Positions 17,031-26,297 are shown, counted from the stretch's first letter. The stretch is 44,729 nucleotides of DNA from Pseudorhodobacter sp. (GCA_029254215.1 JAQWYA010000010.1:1-44729), one strand, 5' to 3'. The notes: generated by a model from the letters alone, not told the origin. A program made the numbers and translations.

Positions 17031-18463
17031 GTCAGGCCTTTGATAGCGGTTTGGGCGGCAAGATAGCGGGCATGGCCCGCGTCAAATGCGTCTCTAAGGG
17101 CAGGGTTAGGGTCTATTTGGCGGGCAATTGCGGGCTGTGTCGCGATCTCGGCACCTGCGCCTGTGGCGGCCATCAGGGCAAGCCGGGCGGCCCCGAAAGC
17201 CGCGCCGAAATCACCTGCAGCAGGCAGCAGCACGGGGACATTCAGCGCGGTGGCAATCGCCTCCAGCCAATAGGCCGACCGAGCGCCGCCCCCCGTTGCG
17301 ATCAGCTTCGTCAGCTTGGTGCCCGTGGCGGCCAGCGCATCGCGGCTGTCACGGATGGCAAAGGTCACCCCCTCCAGCACCGCCTGAGTGGCGGCGGCGC
17401 GGTCGGTCGCGTGTTCCAAGCCAAGGAAGGCCCCACGAATGGCGGCATCGTTCAGGGGGGTCCGTTCCCCGCCCAGATAGGGCAGGAACAACGGTTTGCC
17501 GGGGGCGGCCAAGGGGCCAAGCGCGCCCGTCAGGTTGGCTGCCGTATCGCCAACCAGCCCCGCATACCAGTTCAACGCATCCGAGGCGGCAAGGATCACC
17601 CCCATCTGGTGCCAAGTGTTCGGCAAGGCATGGCAAAAGCTGTGAACGGCGGTTTCCGGGCTGGGCTGATAGCCATCATTGGCGGCAAACAGCACGCCAG
17701 AAGTGCCAAGGGACACAAAGGCATCGCCCGCGCGCACCACGCCCGCGCCCACGCCTGCGGCAGCATTGTCACCCCCACCCCCGGCGATGATCACGCCTGC
17801 AGGCAGGCCCCAGCGGCTGGCCAAAGCCGGGCGCATCCGGCCCGACACGGCAGAGCCTTCGACCAAGGACGGCATCTGCGCGCGGGTCAACCCGGTTGCG
17901 GCCAGCAGATCATCGGACCAGTCACGCGCGCCTGTATCAAGCCAGCTTGTCCCGGCGGCGTCCGACATTTCGGCGACATGCTCTCCGGTGAGCCAGAGCC
18001 GCAGGTAATCCTTTGGCAGCAGAATCTTGGCGATACGCTCCCAAATCTTGGGCTCATGCCGACGTACCCACAAAAGCTTGGGGGCCGTAAAGCCGGGAAA
18101 AACGATATTGCCGGAAAGCCGCCGGAACATCGGGTCGCCGTCAAGTTCGGCAGCTTCCTCGGCGCTGCGGGTGTCATTCCACAGAATGCAGGGGCGCAAA
18201 ACTTCGTCGGAGGCGTCGAGCAGCGTGGCCCCGTGCATATGCCCCGAAAGCCCAATGCCCTGCACCTTGCCCAAATCATGCGAGGCCAAAGCGTCCAGCA
18301 CCGTTTCAGCAGCGGCAATCCAATCGGCGGGGCTTTGTTCGGACCAGCCGGGGGCAGCCCGCGCCACGGTCAGCGGCGCGGTTGCCTCGGCCAGAACGGT
18401 TTGGTCCCCGTCGATCAGAACGCCCTTGAGCCCGGAGGTCCCCAGATCAAGGCCGATATACAT
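17027..18463 (-). CDS. xylB: Xylulokinase
   Basis: XylB phosphorylates D-xylulose to xylulose 5-phosphate, which enters the pentose phosphate pathway. The predicted 478-residue FGGY-family kinase starts [18 protein letters not shown]. The family motifs [37 protein letters not shown] and [16 protein letters not shown] are all present. I chose the ATG at 18463, one base after the xylG stop (TGATATG). An upstream in-frame start would add ten polar residues and overlap xylG. The tight spacing on both sides shows operon membership. Confidence 0.97.
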   Translation of the reverse strand: MYIGLDLGTSGLKGVLIDGDQTVLAEATAPLTVARAAPGWSEQSPADWIAAAETVLDALASHDLGKVQGIGLSGHMHGATLLDASDEVLRPCILWNDTRSAEEAAELDGDPMFRRLSGNIVFPGFTAPKLLWVRRHEPKIWERIAKILLPKDYLRLWLTGEHVAEMSDAAGTSWLDTGARDWSDDLLAATGLTRAQMPSLVEGSAVSGRMRPALASRWGLPAGVIIAGGGGDNAAAGVGAGVVRAGDAFVSLGTSGVLFAANDGYQPSPETAVHSFCHALPNTWHQMGVILAASDALNWYAGLVGDTAANLTGALGPLAAPGKPLFLPYLGGERTPLNDAAIRGAFLGLEHATDRAAATQAVLEGVTFAIRDSRDALAATGTKLTKLIATGGGARSAYWLEAIATALNVPVLLPAAGDFGAAFGAARLALMAATGAGAEIATQPAIARQIDPNPALRDAFDAGHARYLAAQTAIKGLT

Positions 18464-18464
18464 A

Positions 18465-19223
18465 TCAGGCAGCCTGTTCGGGTTTTTTGCCAAGGATGAT
18501 CATCGAGAGGATGTCTTCATCCGTGACCTCATTGACGTTGACGGTGCCGACAAGCTGGCCGTTCTTCATCACGCTCGCCCGGTCGCAAAGCTTCATGACG
18601 TTATGGATGTCATGCTCGATCAGGAAGATGCCCAGCCCTTGCTTTTTCAACTCTTCGATCAGCTCAGCCACCATCTGCGTCTCATGCGGGCCGAGGGCGG
18701 CGGTGGGTTCATCCATGATCAGGATGCGCGCGTTGAAATAGACCGCGCGGGCAATGGCGACGGACTGCCGCTGACCGCCCGAAAGCGCCGAGACCGGAAC
18801 ATTGAACTTTTTGAAGTTCGGGTTCAGACGATGCATGATCTTGCGGGTTTCCGCTTCCATCTTGCTGTCGTTCACAAAGCCAAGCGGGCTGACGATCTCG
18901 CGCCCCAAAAACAGGTTGGAGGCGGCATCAAGGTTATCGGCCAGCGCCAGCGTCTGATAGATCGTCTCGATGTTCTGGGCGCGGGCGTCACGGGGGTTGT
19001 TGATCTCGACGGGTTTGCCATCGATCAGGATCTGGCCCGCATCCGCCTGATAAGCGCCCGACAGGCATTTGATCAGCGTCGATTTTCCCGCCCCGTTATG
19101 GCCCAGAAGGCCCACAACTTCGCCGGGATAAAGATCGACGGTGACGTGATCGACAGCTTTGATACCGCCGAAAGAGATCGAGATATCGCGCATCTCGACC
19201 AGAGGGGTTCCCTTGTTGGTCAT
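18465..19223 (-). CDS. xylG: Sugar ABC transporter ATPase, single-domain XylG
   Basis: This 252-residue nucleotide-binding subunit should energise the XylFH importer. Walker A is GHNGAGKST (41-49), the signature LSGGQ is at 147-151, Walker B LIMDE is at 168-172 and the H-loop is EHD. It carries one ATPase domain, whereas E. coli XylG and RbsA have two fused domains of about 500 residues, so it presumably works as a homodimer. The ATG at 19223 has AAAGGA at good spacing. A GTG five codons earlier is less likely. The xylH stop lies 11 bases upstream. Confidence 0.93.
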   Translation of the reverse strand: MTNKGTPLVEMRDISISFGGIKAVDHVTVDLYPGEVVGLLGHNGAGKSTLIKCLSGAYQADAGQILIDGKPVEINNPRDARAQNIETIYQTLALADNLDAASNLFLGREIVSPLGFVNDSKMEAETRKIMHRLNPNFKKFNVPVSALSGGQRQSVAIARAVYFNARILIMDEPTAALGPHETQMVAELIEELKKQGLGIFLIEHDIHNVMKLCDRASVMKNGQLVGTVNVNEVTDEDILSMIILGKKPEQAA

Positions 19224-19234
19224 GGCGTATCCTT

Positions 19235-20563
19235 TCACTTCACTTTTTTGCGGTAGAGGTTGTCGAGGTAGACGGCAAAGACCAGAACCGAGCCGACGAC
19301 GATCTGCTGGATCGCGGTATCAAAGCCAATCAGAACCATGCCCGTTTGCAGCGATTGCATGACCATGGCCCCCAGAATGGCGCCGTAGATCGTGCCCAGA
19401 CCCCCCGCAAGGGACGTCCCCCCGATCACGGCAGCGGCGATTACATACAATTCGTCAAACACGCCCAATGCGTTGGTGGCAGAGTTCAGGCGCGCCGAGG
19501 CGACCACGGCGGACAGGCCCGCCAGCATCCCCATCAGGGCAAAGATCTTCAGCGTCATCCAGCGGGTGTTGATGCCTGCCAGCGCCGCGGCCTCCGGGTT
19601 GCCACCGATGGCGAACACATAGCGACCAAAGCGGGTGCGGGTCATCAGGATTGTCATGCAGATGCCGACAAAGACCAGAATAAGCACGGGAATGGCGAAG
19701 CCGTGGCTGATGAAAAGGCCCTCCGGCGGCACGACGATGTCATTGGCCCGCGCATAGGCATTCACGATGCCTTTCGGCCAGGGATAGGCGTTGACCAGCA
19801 AGACCGACCCGATGATCATCCCGCAACCGACGATGGCCAGGAAAGCCTCGGCCCACATCGGGCGCAGTTTGAAATCATGCTCTATCCGTTGCTTGCGGCC
19901 GGAATGCAGCATCCAGACAACGCCGAGGCAGCCCAGAACCCCGACGATCCAACTGCCGGTGGCCCCAATCGCGCCGTAAGGTCCGCCGCCGAGCAAGGCA
20001 AAATTCTCATCCACCGGAGAGATCGTCCGGCCACCAGCAGCCAAAAAGGCCGAGCCGCGCCAGACAAGCAAGCCACCAAGTGTCACGATAAACGCCGGAA
20101 TGCCACGATAGGCGATCAACCAGCCCTGAAACGTCCCGATGCACGCCCCGGCCACCATGCCGACGATGACCGTGATGACCCAGATCGCAGGGTTGCCCAA
20201 GCCCAGGTATTGCGGCAACACATTGACCTGCAAAAGACCCATGATCATGGCCGTCAGGCCCAGAACCGCGCCCACCGAAAGGTCGATGTTGCGGGTGATG
20301 ATCACAAGCACCATCCCTGTCGCCATGATCCCGATGGAGGAAGTCTGCACCGACAGGTTCCACAGGTTGCGCGGCGTCAGAAAGAAGCCCTGACCGTTGA
20401 CGATCGCCCCGTAGAAGTGAAAGCCGAACCAGATCAACATAAGCGCGCCGATCATGCCCAGCAAACGGGTGTCAATTTCGGTATCACGCAGGAATTTTGT
20501 CAGAAACGGTATGCCGTCTGTTGGGGCGGCGGTCTTTTTCTTTGGGGGGGATGTGTCGGTCAT
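19235..20563 (-). CDS. xylH: Xylose ABC transporter permease XylH
   Basis: The 442-residue membrane subunit belongs to the ribose/xylose permease family (BPD_transp_2). It has an N-terminal cytosolic stretch ([14 protein letters not shown]) and around ten or more hydrophobic segments. Conserved signatures are [31 protein letters not shown], the loop [16 protein letters not shown] and [18 protein letters not shown]. It pairs with XylF and XylG. I start it at the ATG at 20563. An in-frame TTG four codons earlier is possible. A GC hairpin lies in the 170-base gap to xylF. Confidence 0.95.
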   Translation of the reverse strand: MTDTSPPKKKTAAPTDGIPFLTKFLRDTEIDTRLLGMIGALMLIWFGFHFYGAIVNGQGFFLTPRNLWNLSVQTSSIGIMATGMVLVIITRNIDLSVGAVLGLTAMIMGLLQVNVLPQYLGLGNPAIWVITVIVGMVAGACIGTFQGWLIAYRGIPAFIVTLGGLLVWRGSAFLAAGGRTISPVDENFALLGGGPYGAIGATGSWIVGVLGCLGVVWMLHSGRKQRIEHDFKLRPMWAEAFLAIVGCGMIIGSVLLVNAYPWPKGIVNAYARANDIVVPPEGLFISHGFAIPVLILVFVGICMTILMTRTRFGRYVFAIGGNPEAAALAGINTRWMTLKIFALMGMLAGLSAVVASARLNSATNALGVFDELYVIAAAVIGGTSLAGGLGTIYGAILGAMVMQSLQTGMVLIGFDTAIQQIVVGSVLVFAVYLDNLYRKKVK

Positions 20564-20686
20564 TGTCAGATCCAAAACGACTGAGGGTCCGGCTTGCGAA
20601 CGCCTATGCGAAAACGCTCAGGCCAAGGGGCATGAGGGTGGCGTGCAGAGGGTCTCGGGGAAAGCAGGAACCGGTTTGGGGGGGTA

Positions 20687-20716
20687 TCCGGCGCCGCGCG
20701 GATGGGCGGCGCCGGA
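20687..20716. other. Intercistronic hairpin between xylF and xylH
   Basis: TCCGGCGCCG (20687-20696) pairs with CGGCGCCGGA (20707-20716), a 10-bp perfect stem with a ten-base loop. It begins 17 bases after the xylF stop on the minus-strand RNA. Such stems behind binding-protein genes often protect the upstream mRNA, so XylF is made in excess over the membrane subunits. This role is inferred from location. Confidence 0.65.
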
Positions 20717-20733
20717 AAAAGCGGGCTAAGCCC

Positions 20734-21759
20734 TTACTGGCAAGCGGCCACGCCAGCCATTGCGCCTTCGCAAGCCATCTCTTTGGAGATGTGGCCAGCG
20801 TCAATCGCTTCACCCAGCGTGTCGCGGTTGATCGGGGTCGGCTTGAGCAGGATCGCGTTCATCTCAACGCCCTTCTCGCCACCGCTGAACTTGCCAGCGC
20901 CTTCGATTGCGTCCAGCGCGGTGCCAGCTGCCAGAGCGGCTGCGATCTCACCAGCGGCTTTGCCAAGCTGACGGGAGTCTTTCCAGACCGAAACGGTCTG
21001 CGAGCCACGGGCAACGCGGTTGATCGCAGCAAGGTCACCATCCTGGCCACCGACCGGGATCACGAGGCCCTGAGCGGCCAGAGCAGCAACAGTGCCGCCA
21101 GCCATGCCGTCGTTCTGGGACAGAACCGCGTCAACTTCGTTGTTGTTGGCGGTGAGGATCTGCTCCATGTTCTTTTGCGCATTTTCCGGCTTCCAGCCGT
21201 CCGAGAACGCTTCGCCGACGATCTTGATCTTGCCGTCAGCAACGCTTGCGCCGATGACTTCCATCATGCCTTCCAGCAGGAAGCCTGCGTTCGGGTCACC
21301 GGGGTCGCCCTTGATGATCGCGTAGTTGCCTTCCGGAACCAGCGCCATCACCTGCTCGGCGATGATCGAGCCGACGCCCTTGTTGTCGAAGGTCAGGTAG
21401 AAGGTGCGGTCATCTTCGATCAGACGGTCATAGCCGATCATCGGAATGCCTTCGGCAGCGGCTTTGTCGATGGCCGGCCCGATGGCGTCTTTGTCCCATG
21501 CGTTGATGATCAGGGCGTCAACACCCTGTGTGATCAGCGCTTCGATGTCGGTCAGCTGCTTGGCCGAAGAAGACTGGGCGTCAGCGGAAATATAGGTATC
21601 GCCAGCGGCTTCGATCGCGGCAACCATTGCGGCCTCGTCAATCTTCCAACGCTCTTCCTGAAAGCTGGCCCAGGACACGCCGATTTTCTTGCCCTCGGCA
21701 AGTGCGGCAGACGAAAAGCCGGTTGCGGCGATGACCGCCAGCAGAATTGCACTACGCAT
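20734..21759 (-). CDS. xylF: Periplasmic D-xylose-binding protein XylF
   Basis: XylF captures xylose in the periplasm for XylHG. The 341-residue protein has a signal peptide ending SAALA|EGKK (21 residues). It continues with a type I periplasmic binding fold typical of XylF (EERWKIDEAAM, YDRLIEDDRTFYLTFDN, GEAFSDGWKPENAQKNMEQ, LTANNNEVDAVLSQND, GGQDGDLAAI). GGGAGGAAT is a strong ribosome site before the ATG at 21759. It is the first gene of the xyl operon. Confidence 0.97.
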   Translation of the reverse strand: MRSAILLAVIAATGFSSAALAEGKKIGVSWASFQEERWKIDEAAMVAAIEAAGDTYISADAQSSSAKQLTDIEALITQGVDALIINAWDKDAIGPAIDKAAAEGIPMIGYDRLIEDDRTFYLTFDNKGVGSIIAEQVMALVPEGNYAIIKGDPGDPNAGFLLEGMMEVIGASVADGKIKIVGEAFSDGWKPENAQKNMEQILTANNNEVDAVLSQNDGMAGGTVAALAAQGLVIPVGGQDGDLAAINRVARGSQTVSVWKDSRQLGKAAGEIAAALAAGTALDAIEGAGKFSGGEKGVEMNAILLKPTPINRDTLGEAIDAGHISKEMACEGAMAGVAACQ

Positions 21760-21824
21760 TCATATTCCTCCCTGTGGAAACGGCCATAAAGAGACCGGTC
21801 CGACGGATTCGTCGGTACGCGCAG

Positions 21825-21864
21825 ACCATGCCGATAATAATTTTAGTTGTCAAAATAAAAATTA
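21825..21864 (-). promoter_or_regulatory. Candidate xylF promoter with overlapping repressor site O1
   Basis: On the minus strand TTGACA (21853-21848) is a perfect -35 box, with a weak -10 CATGGT at 21830-21825 after 17 bases. The same DNA, read on the plus strand from 21841, is TTTTAGTTGTCAAAATAAAA followed by ATTA, an imperfect inverted repeat (TTTTAGTTG against CAAAATAAAA). It resembles the TTAGTTTGTT...AACAAACTAA operator of ROK-type XylR proteins. Binding here would cover the -35 box and block xylF. Confidence 0.5.
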
Positions 21865-21951
21865 CCGTCAGTATGCGAAGCGCTAGGATCTGAGGCAGCA
21901 TTTCGCTGCTCTGCGGCAATAAATGGGCGAGTGGTGCATGAAAACAGTGTT

Positions 21952-21977
21952 TTTTAGTTCGGGAAACAAATAAATTA
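21952..21977 (+). promoter_or_regulatory. Candidate repressor site O2 at the xylR start
   Basis: TTTTAGTTC (21952-21960) followed by GGGAAACAAATAAATTA repeats the pattern of O1 (TTTTAGTT, then an A-rich right arm) and forms the imperfect dyad TTTAGTTC/GAAACAAA. It ends on the first base of the xylR ATG. It would allow autoregulation by blocking transcription or initiation of xylR. Confidence 0.4.
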
Positions 21978-23266
21978 TGCTGCAGCCGCGAAAGAACCTG
22001 AGTCCTGATGCTGTGCCGGGTTGCGGTCCGCGCATTCCTCCGCTGGCCGAACAGCTACGCCCCTTGCGCCAACAGATCTTTGAGCGTGTGCGCGCAGCAG
22101 GCGCTATCGCGCGCGTTCAGGTTGCCAAGGAATTGGGGGTCAGCCCCGCCTCGGTGACAACAGGCGTTTCAGAATTGATCGAGGCGGGCCTTTTGGAAGA
22201 AGTCATCGCCCCGCGTGACAGCGATGCGGGGCGCGGCAGGCCAGCCGTGGCGCTTGGGGTTCGGGCGGGGGCCTACCGCGTGGCAGGCATGAAAATATCG
22301 GACCGCGAACATACGGCCGTTATCGTGGATTTCGCGGGCAATCTGATTGCCGATGATATGATGCCCCGCAAGCCCGGCCAATTGTCGCTGGAAGAGCTTC
22401 TTCTTGCCATCGATACGCTGCTGGACAGGGTTTGCGCCAAGGCCGATATGCGGCGTGAAGATCTGGCGGCCTTGGGCCTTGGCCTGCCCGGTTTTGTGGA
22501 CAGCATGACGGGACAGGTGCTGTGGTCTTCGGTTCTGGCACCGCGTGCGGTCGATCTGCAAGGGGTAGCGAGTGCGCATCTGGGATTGCCGGTCCATGTC
22601 GATAACGATGCCAATCTGGTCACGCTGGCCGAACTCTGGTTCGGCGCGGGGCGCGAGCTTTCGGATTTCGCCGTCGTCACCATCGAGCATGGTGTCGGCA
22701 TGGGATTGGTCGTCAACCATCGCATCTATCGCGGGTCGCAAGGGTTAGGGATGGAACTTGGTCATACCAAGGTCCAGCTTGACGGTGCGCTGTGCCGATG
22801 CGGCCAGCGCGGCTGCCTTGAGGCTTACGTCGCCGATTATGCCCTTGCCCGCGAAGCAACGACCGCCCTGAACTGGACCAACAAAGAAGGCCAGTCGATC
22901 ACCGTTTTGCTGGAAAGCCTGTATGACCATGCAAAGGCCGGCAATGCCGCGGCGCGGTCGATCTTTCGGCGTGCGGGGCGTTATCTTGCGGTCGGGCTGT
23001 CGAATGTCGTGAACCTCTTTGATCCGGCGCTGATCATTCTGTCAGGGGAACGGATGCGCTATGACTATCTTTACGCGGCCGATACGCTGGCCGAGATGGA
23101 TAACCTTGCCATCGCCAGCGGCCGCCCACGCCCCCCGATCGAGATCCATGCCTGGGGGGATCTGCTTTGGGCGCATGGGGCGGCGGCGCTGGCCCTTTCG
23201 GCGGTGACCGATCATCTGCTAGGCGCTGGACGCGAAACCATGATCCGTGAGGCCGCTGCACAATGA
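21977..23266 (+). CDS. xylR: ROK-family transcriptional regulator, probable xylose repressor XylR
   Basis: The 429-residue protein joins an N-terminal winged helix-turn-helix (about residues 31-75, with VAKELGVSPASVTTGVSELIEAGLL) to a ROK sugar-binding domain. The ROK zinc site is intact, with GHTKVQ followed by Cys273, Cys275 and Cys280 in the CxCGxxGCxE pattern. The ATP-site-like segment VTIEHGVGMGLVVN is also visible. It is divergent from xylFHGBA, the usual arrangement for a local repressor released by xylose. The start ATG at 21977 has only a weak GGGAAA upstream. The downstream FG-GAP gene overlaps its stop by four bases. Confidence 0.92.
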   Translation: MLQPRKNLSPDAVPGCGPRIPPLAEQLRPLRQQIFERVRAAGAIARVQVAKELGVSPASVTTGVSELIEAGLLEEVIAPRDSDAGRGRPAVALGVRAGAYRVAGMKISDREHTAVIVDFAGNLIADDMMPRKPGQLSLEELLLAIDTLLDRVCAKADMRREDLAALGLGLPGFVDSMTGQVLWSSVLAPRAVDLQGVASAHLGLPVHVDNDANLVTLAELWFGAGRELSDFAVVTIEHGVGMGLVVNHRIYRGSQGLGMELGHTKVQLDGALCRCGQRGCLEAYVADYALAREATTALNWTNKEGQSITVLLESLYDHAKAGNAAARSIFRRAGRYLAVGLSNVVNLFDPALIILSGERMRYDYLYAADTLAEMDNLAIASGRPRPPIEIHAWGDLLWAHGAAALALSAVTDHLLGAGRETMIREAAAQ

Positions 23267-24804
23267 AACCGTTTATCGCAATGTTCGGCTCTGTTTTGGG
23301 GCTTGTGGCTGGTATGGCATGGGCTGGCCCCAGCTTCGTTGACCGCGCCGCGTCCCTTGCAAATCCCCCCGTCTATGAGGGTGATTGGGAGCATTTTGTC
23401 GGCGGCGGCGTGGCCATCCTTGATTGCAATGGGGATAGGCTGCCGGATTTGTTCGTTGCAGGCGGCACGGCCCCGGCGCGGCTTCTTCAGAATACGTCAC
23501 AAACCGCCGGGTTAGTGACCTTTTCAGATGCTGATATCACGCCCATCACCGGCGTTACGGGTGCCTATCCGTTGGATATGGATGGCGATGGCCAACAGGA
23601 TCTCGCCGTGCTTCGGGTTGGGCCTGATCTTTTCCTGAAAGGGGATGGCACCTGCCATTTCCGGGATGTTACAGCCGATTGGGGGTTGGAGACCGGCGAC
23701 CATTGGACCACAGCCTTCACCGCCACATGGGAGCAGGGGCAGTCCTGGCCCACCCTCGCATTGGGCCATTATGTGGACCGCGCCAATCTGGATGGCCCGT
23801 TTCAGGCCTGCGATGACAACCTGCTTTTGCGCCCCAATCCGACGGGCGGCTACGGTACCAGAGAGGCGCTCAGCCCCGGTTATTGCGCCTTGTCGATGCT
23901 CTTCTCGGATTGGACGCGCAACGGCGTGCCCGATCTGCGGATCTCCAACGACAGGCACTATTATGTCCGGGGCGGCTATGAGGAAATGTGGCGGCTCAAC
24001 CCTCTCGCCCCCTATGCTGACGAAGAATGGCCGCGCTTTTCGCTCTGGGGTATGGGTATCGCCAGCCGGGACATCACCGGCGATGGACTGCCCGAGGTGA
24101 TGATGACCTCAATGGGTGACCAGCTATTGCAAATCAATCTTGGCAAAGGGCAACTGGCCAATGCCCCCTACGGCATCGGCACCTATGCGCAAATCCCCTA
24201 TAGCGGCGATGATGGTCGCCCCAGCACCGGCTGGCACGCCGAGTTTGGCGATATCGACAATGACGGGCGCGACGATCTTTTCATCGCCAAAGGCAATGTC
24301 GACCAGATGCCCAGCAATGCCATTGCGGACCCGAACAACCTGTTGATGCAAGGCGCGGATGGTACTTTTACCGAGGCGGGCGGCACCAGTGGTATCGGCA
24401 CGGTGCATCGGTCTCGCGGGGCAGGGCTTGCAGACCTGAATGGCGACGGGCTTTTGGACATCGTTGTCGTCAACCGCCGCGCCGCGCTGGAGATCTGGCA
24501 AAACACCACCCAGGACACCGGCAACTGGCTGGCGATCGCCCTTGATCTTCCAAGCGGAAACCGCAACGCCATCGGCTCTTGGGTCGAACTGCGTCATGGT
24601 GATCGAACGTCGGCACAAGAGGTAACCGTTGGCGGAGGACATGTTTCGGGCCGTGCAGGGCCGCTGCATTTCGGGCTTGGGGGCGCGACCGCCGCCGAAG
24701 TCCGCGTGATCTGGCCCGGCGGCACCGCCTCAGACTGGCACGTCGTGCCCGTCAACCAAACCATCACCCTCAGCCCGGATGGGACTGCCCTGCAGATCCG
24801 CTAG
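23263..24804 (+). CDS. Secreted FG-GAP repeat protein with C-terminal ASPIC/UnbV domain (CRTAC1 family)
   Basis: The 513-residue protein has a signal peptide ending MAWA|GPS. Several FG-GAP/VCBS blades carry calcium-binding DxDGDG-type loops (LDCNGDRLPDLF, LDMDGDGQQDL, RDITGDGLPEV, GDIDNDGRDDLF, ADLNGDGLLDIV), which suggests a beta-propeller. The last roughly 90 residues match the ASPIC/UnbV region (AIGSWVELRHGDR ... VTVGGGHVSG ... LHFGLGGA). I count 16 tryptophans, one of them in the signal peptide, which is high for this length. The ATG overlaps the xylR stop (ATGA), so translation is coupled. It converges with a MauG-type peroxidase gene. The function is unknown. Confidence 0.88.
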   Translation: MKPFIAMFGSVLGLVAGMAWAGPSFVDRAASLANPPVYEGDWEHFVGGGVAILDCNGDRLPDLFVAGGTAPARLLQNTSQTAGLVTFSDADITPITGVTGAYPLDMDGDGQQDLAVLRVGPDLFLKGDGTCHFRDVTADWGLETGDHWTTAFTATWEQGQSWPTLALGHYVDRANLDGPFQACDDNLLLRPNPTGGYGTREALSPGYCALSMLFSDWTRNGVPDLRISNDRHYYVRGGYEEMWRLNPLAPYADEEWPRFSLWGMGIASRDITGDGLPEVMMTSMGDQLLQINLGKGQLANAPYGIGTYAQIPYSGDDGRPSTGWHAEFGDIDNDGRDDLFIAKGNVDQMPSNAIADPNNLLMQGADGTFTEAGGTSGIGTVHRSRGAGLADLNGDGLLDIVVVNRRAALEIWQNTTQDTGNWLAIALDLPSGNRNAIGSWVELRHGDRTSAQEVTVGGGHVSGRAGPLHFGLGGATAAEVRVIWPGGTASDWHVVPVNQTITLSPDGTALQIR

Positions 24805-24855
24805 GATCCTCGCAAAACGCAGCCCATTTCTTCTTGGAAAAAATACCTGAAACAC

Positions 24856-24890
24856 AACCTCTGCCCCCGCACTCCGCCGGGGCAGAGGTT
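24856..24890. terminator. Palindromic hairpin between convergent CRTAC1 and MauG-like genes
   Basis: AACCTCTGCCCC (24856-24867) pairs perfectly with GGGGCAGAGGTT (24879-24890), a 12-bp stem with an 11-base loop. It overlaps the stop codon of the MauG-like gene. A run of six T residues follows later on the minus strand (24840-24835). It probably serves both convergent genes. Confidence 0.65.
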
Positions 24891-26214
24891 ACCGATCAAT
24901 CGGCAGCCCACTGGGAACAGTCAAGGGGATGCCCATCCGCCCGTCAATCGCGGCCTGATCGGTCAGGGTGCCCAGAAAGGCCAGGATCGCGTCTGTCTCG
25001 GCAGCTTGCAGCGTCCGAGACGGGCCCCGTACATTCGCCGCAATGGCCGCCCGCTCTTCCCCTGACTGCATGACGGCCCAATCGGGCTTTGCAGGATCAA
25101 AGGCCGGAAGGATCGCCTGCGGTTGATAGGCCTCCAACGCCGCTACAGGGGTCGCGTGATCGATCACAAAAGCGCGCAGATCGCTATGCCCCCCGGCATG
25201 GCCATAAGGCGCCGTTGCCAACACATTGCGCAGGGAAGGAGTGCGGAACGCATAGGCGTCTTCGGTCCGGTTGGTCACACGCTTGCGGCCAATGTCGCGC
25301 TGATGCGCCTCGAACCGCTCGGCCTTGCCCGGCCCGAGCTGGGGCGCGCCCATGGCGTGAAACGCCTGATCCGTCAGCAAAGGCCCCGAATGGCAAGCGC
25401 TGCACCCGGCCTCGCCGTAAAACAGCGCGGCCCCTTCTGCGGCGAGGGGGGGAAGCTCTGCGTCTCCGCGCAGCCAGCCATCATAGACAGAGCCATCCGC
25501 CCGCCACTCCACAGTGATGAAGGCCGCAATCGCGTTGGAAATATCGGTGAAATGGATAGGCTCCCCGGCTTTGATCGCGGGATAGGCGGCCTCGAACATC
25601 TCTTGATAGGCCGGAATGGCCTGAATGCGGGCGGCAATCGCCTCCCACGCGCCATCGGGGCCGGTCAGGCGGCCTTGGCGCACGGCCTTGGAAATCTCAT
25701 TCTCCTGATAATGCCCTGCCATTTCGTCCGGCGACAGAACCGGAAACATGCTTTGCGCGGACAAGAGAGAGGCGAAACCCACCACCATCTCATCCTCCAG
25801 CGGGGTGCGCAGGCCCGAGGGGCGCGCCGGGTCCGCCTCGATCCGGCCGTCGTGGAAGATCGTGCGCAGATCCAGAATCCCAAGGTTGAAAAGGCCCGGC
25901 GCGTTTCGGGGGATTCGTTGTTCGGGCAGGTTGGCGGGATCTGGTTTACGCTCTGGCCCCAGCCCGATCCCGCCTTCGCCCAGCGACAAAGAGACACCAT
26001 CCCCCGTCCCGAACCGCGGATGGTGACAGGTGCCGCAGGAAATATTGCGGTTTCCGGACAGTTCCGCATCCCAGAACAGCAATTGGCCAAGCTTCACCTC
26101 GGCCTCCGAATGCTGTCGGAAATCGGCGTCCGTCAGGGGGTTGGGACGGGTTTGGGCCATGGCCCCCGCAGGCAGCGCAGCCAACAGGCACAGAGTTCCG
26201 AATAGATGTTTCAT
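24889..26214 (-). CDS. Periplasmic di-heme cytochrome c peroxidase, MauG/CcpA family
   Basis: The 441-residue protein has a signal peptide ending AGAMA|QTRP and two covalent heme sites, CGTCH at Cys60-His64 and CSACH at Cys271-His275. FRTPSLRNVLATAPYGHAGG is the usual C-terminal signature. Members either reduce H2O2 or, like MauG, oxidise amino-acid side chains of a partner protein. GGAGG sits five bases before the ATG at 26214. A longer frame to 26298 lacks that support and would put extra sequence before the signal. Its convergent neighbour is a tryptophan-rich secreted protein, which may be its partner (inference). Confidence 0.9.
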   Translation of the reverse strand: MKHLFGTLCLLAALPAGAMAQTRPNPLTDADFRQHSEAEVKLGQLLFWDAELSGNRNISCGTCHHPRFGTGDGVSLSLGEGGIGLGPERKPDPANLPEQRIPRNAPGLFNLGILDLRTIFHDGRIEADPARPSGLRTPLEDEMVVGFASLLSAQSMFPVLSPDEMAGHYQENEISKAVRQGRLTGPDGAWEAIAARIQAIPAYQEMFEAAYPAIKAGEPIHFTDISNAIAAFITVEWRADGSVYDGWLRGDAELPPLAAEGAALFYGEAGCSACHSGPLLTDQAFHAMGAPQLGPGKAERFEAHQRDIGRKRVTNRTEDAYAFRTPSLRNVLATAPYGHAGGHSDLRAFVIDHATPVAALEAYQPQAILPAFDPAKPDWAVMQSGEERAAIAANVRGPSRTLQAAETDAILAFLGTLTDQAAIDGRMGIPLTVPSGLPIDR

Positions 26215-26297
26215 GATCGCCTCCAGCACCGGAGTGAACCCGAAAATCAACGCGCTGAAAAGGGAAATGACGACGCTTTTCCGCCGATTTGGAACCA

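Noticed and set aside
19346-20584. Plus-strand open frame of 412 codons opposite xylH
   Set aside because: It is a mirror of a strongly conserved permease. The translation is rich in His, Gln, Asp and Arg and has no membrane or domain pattern.
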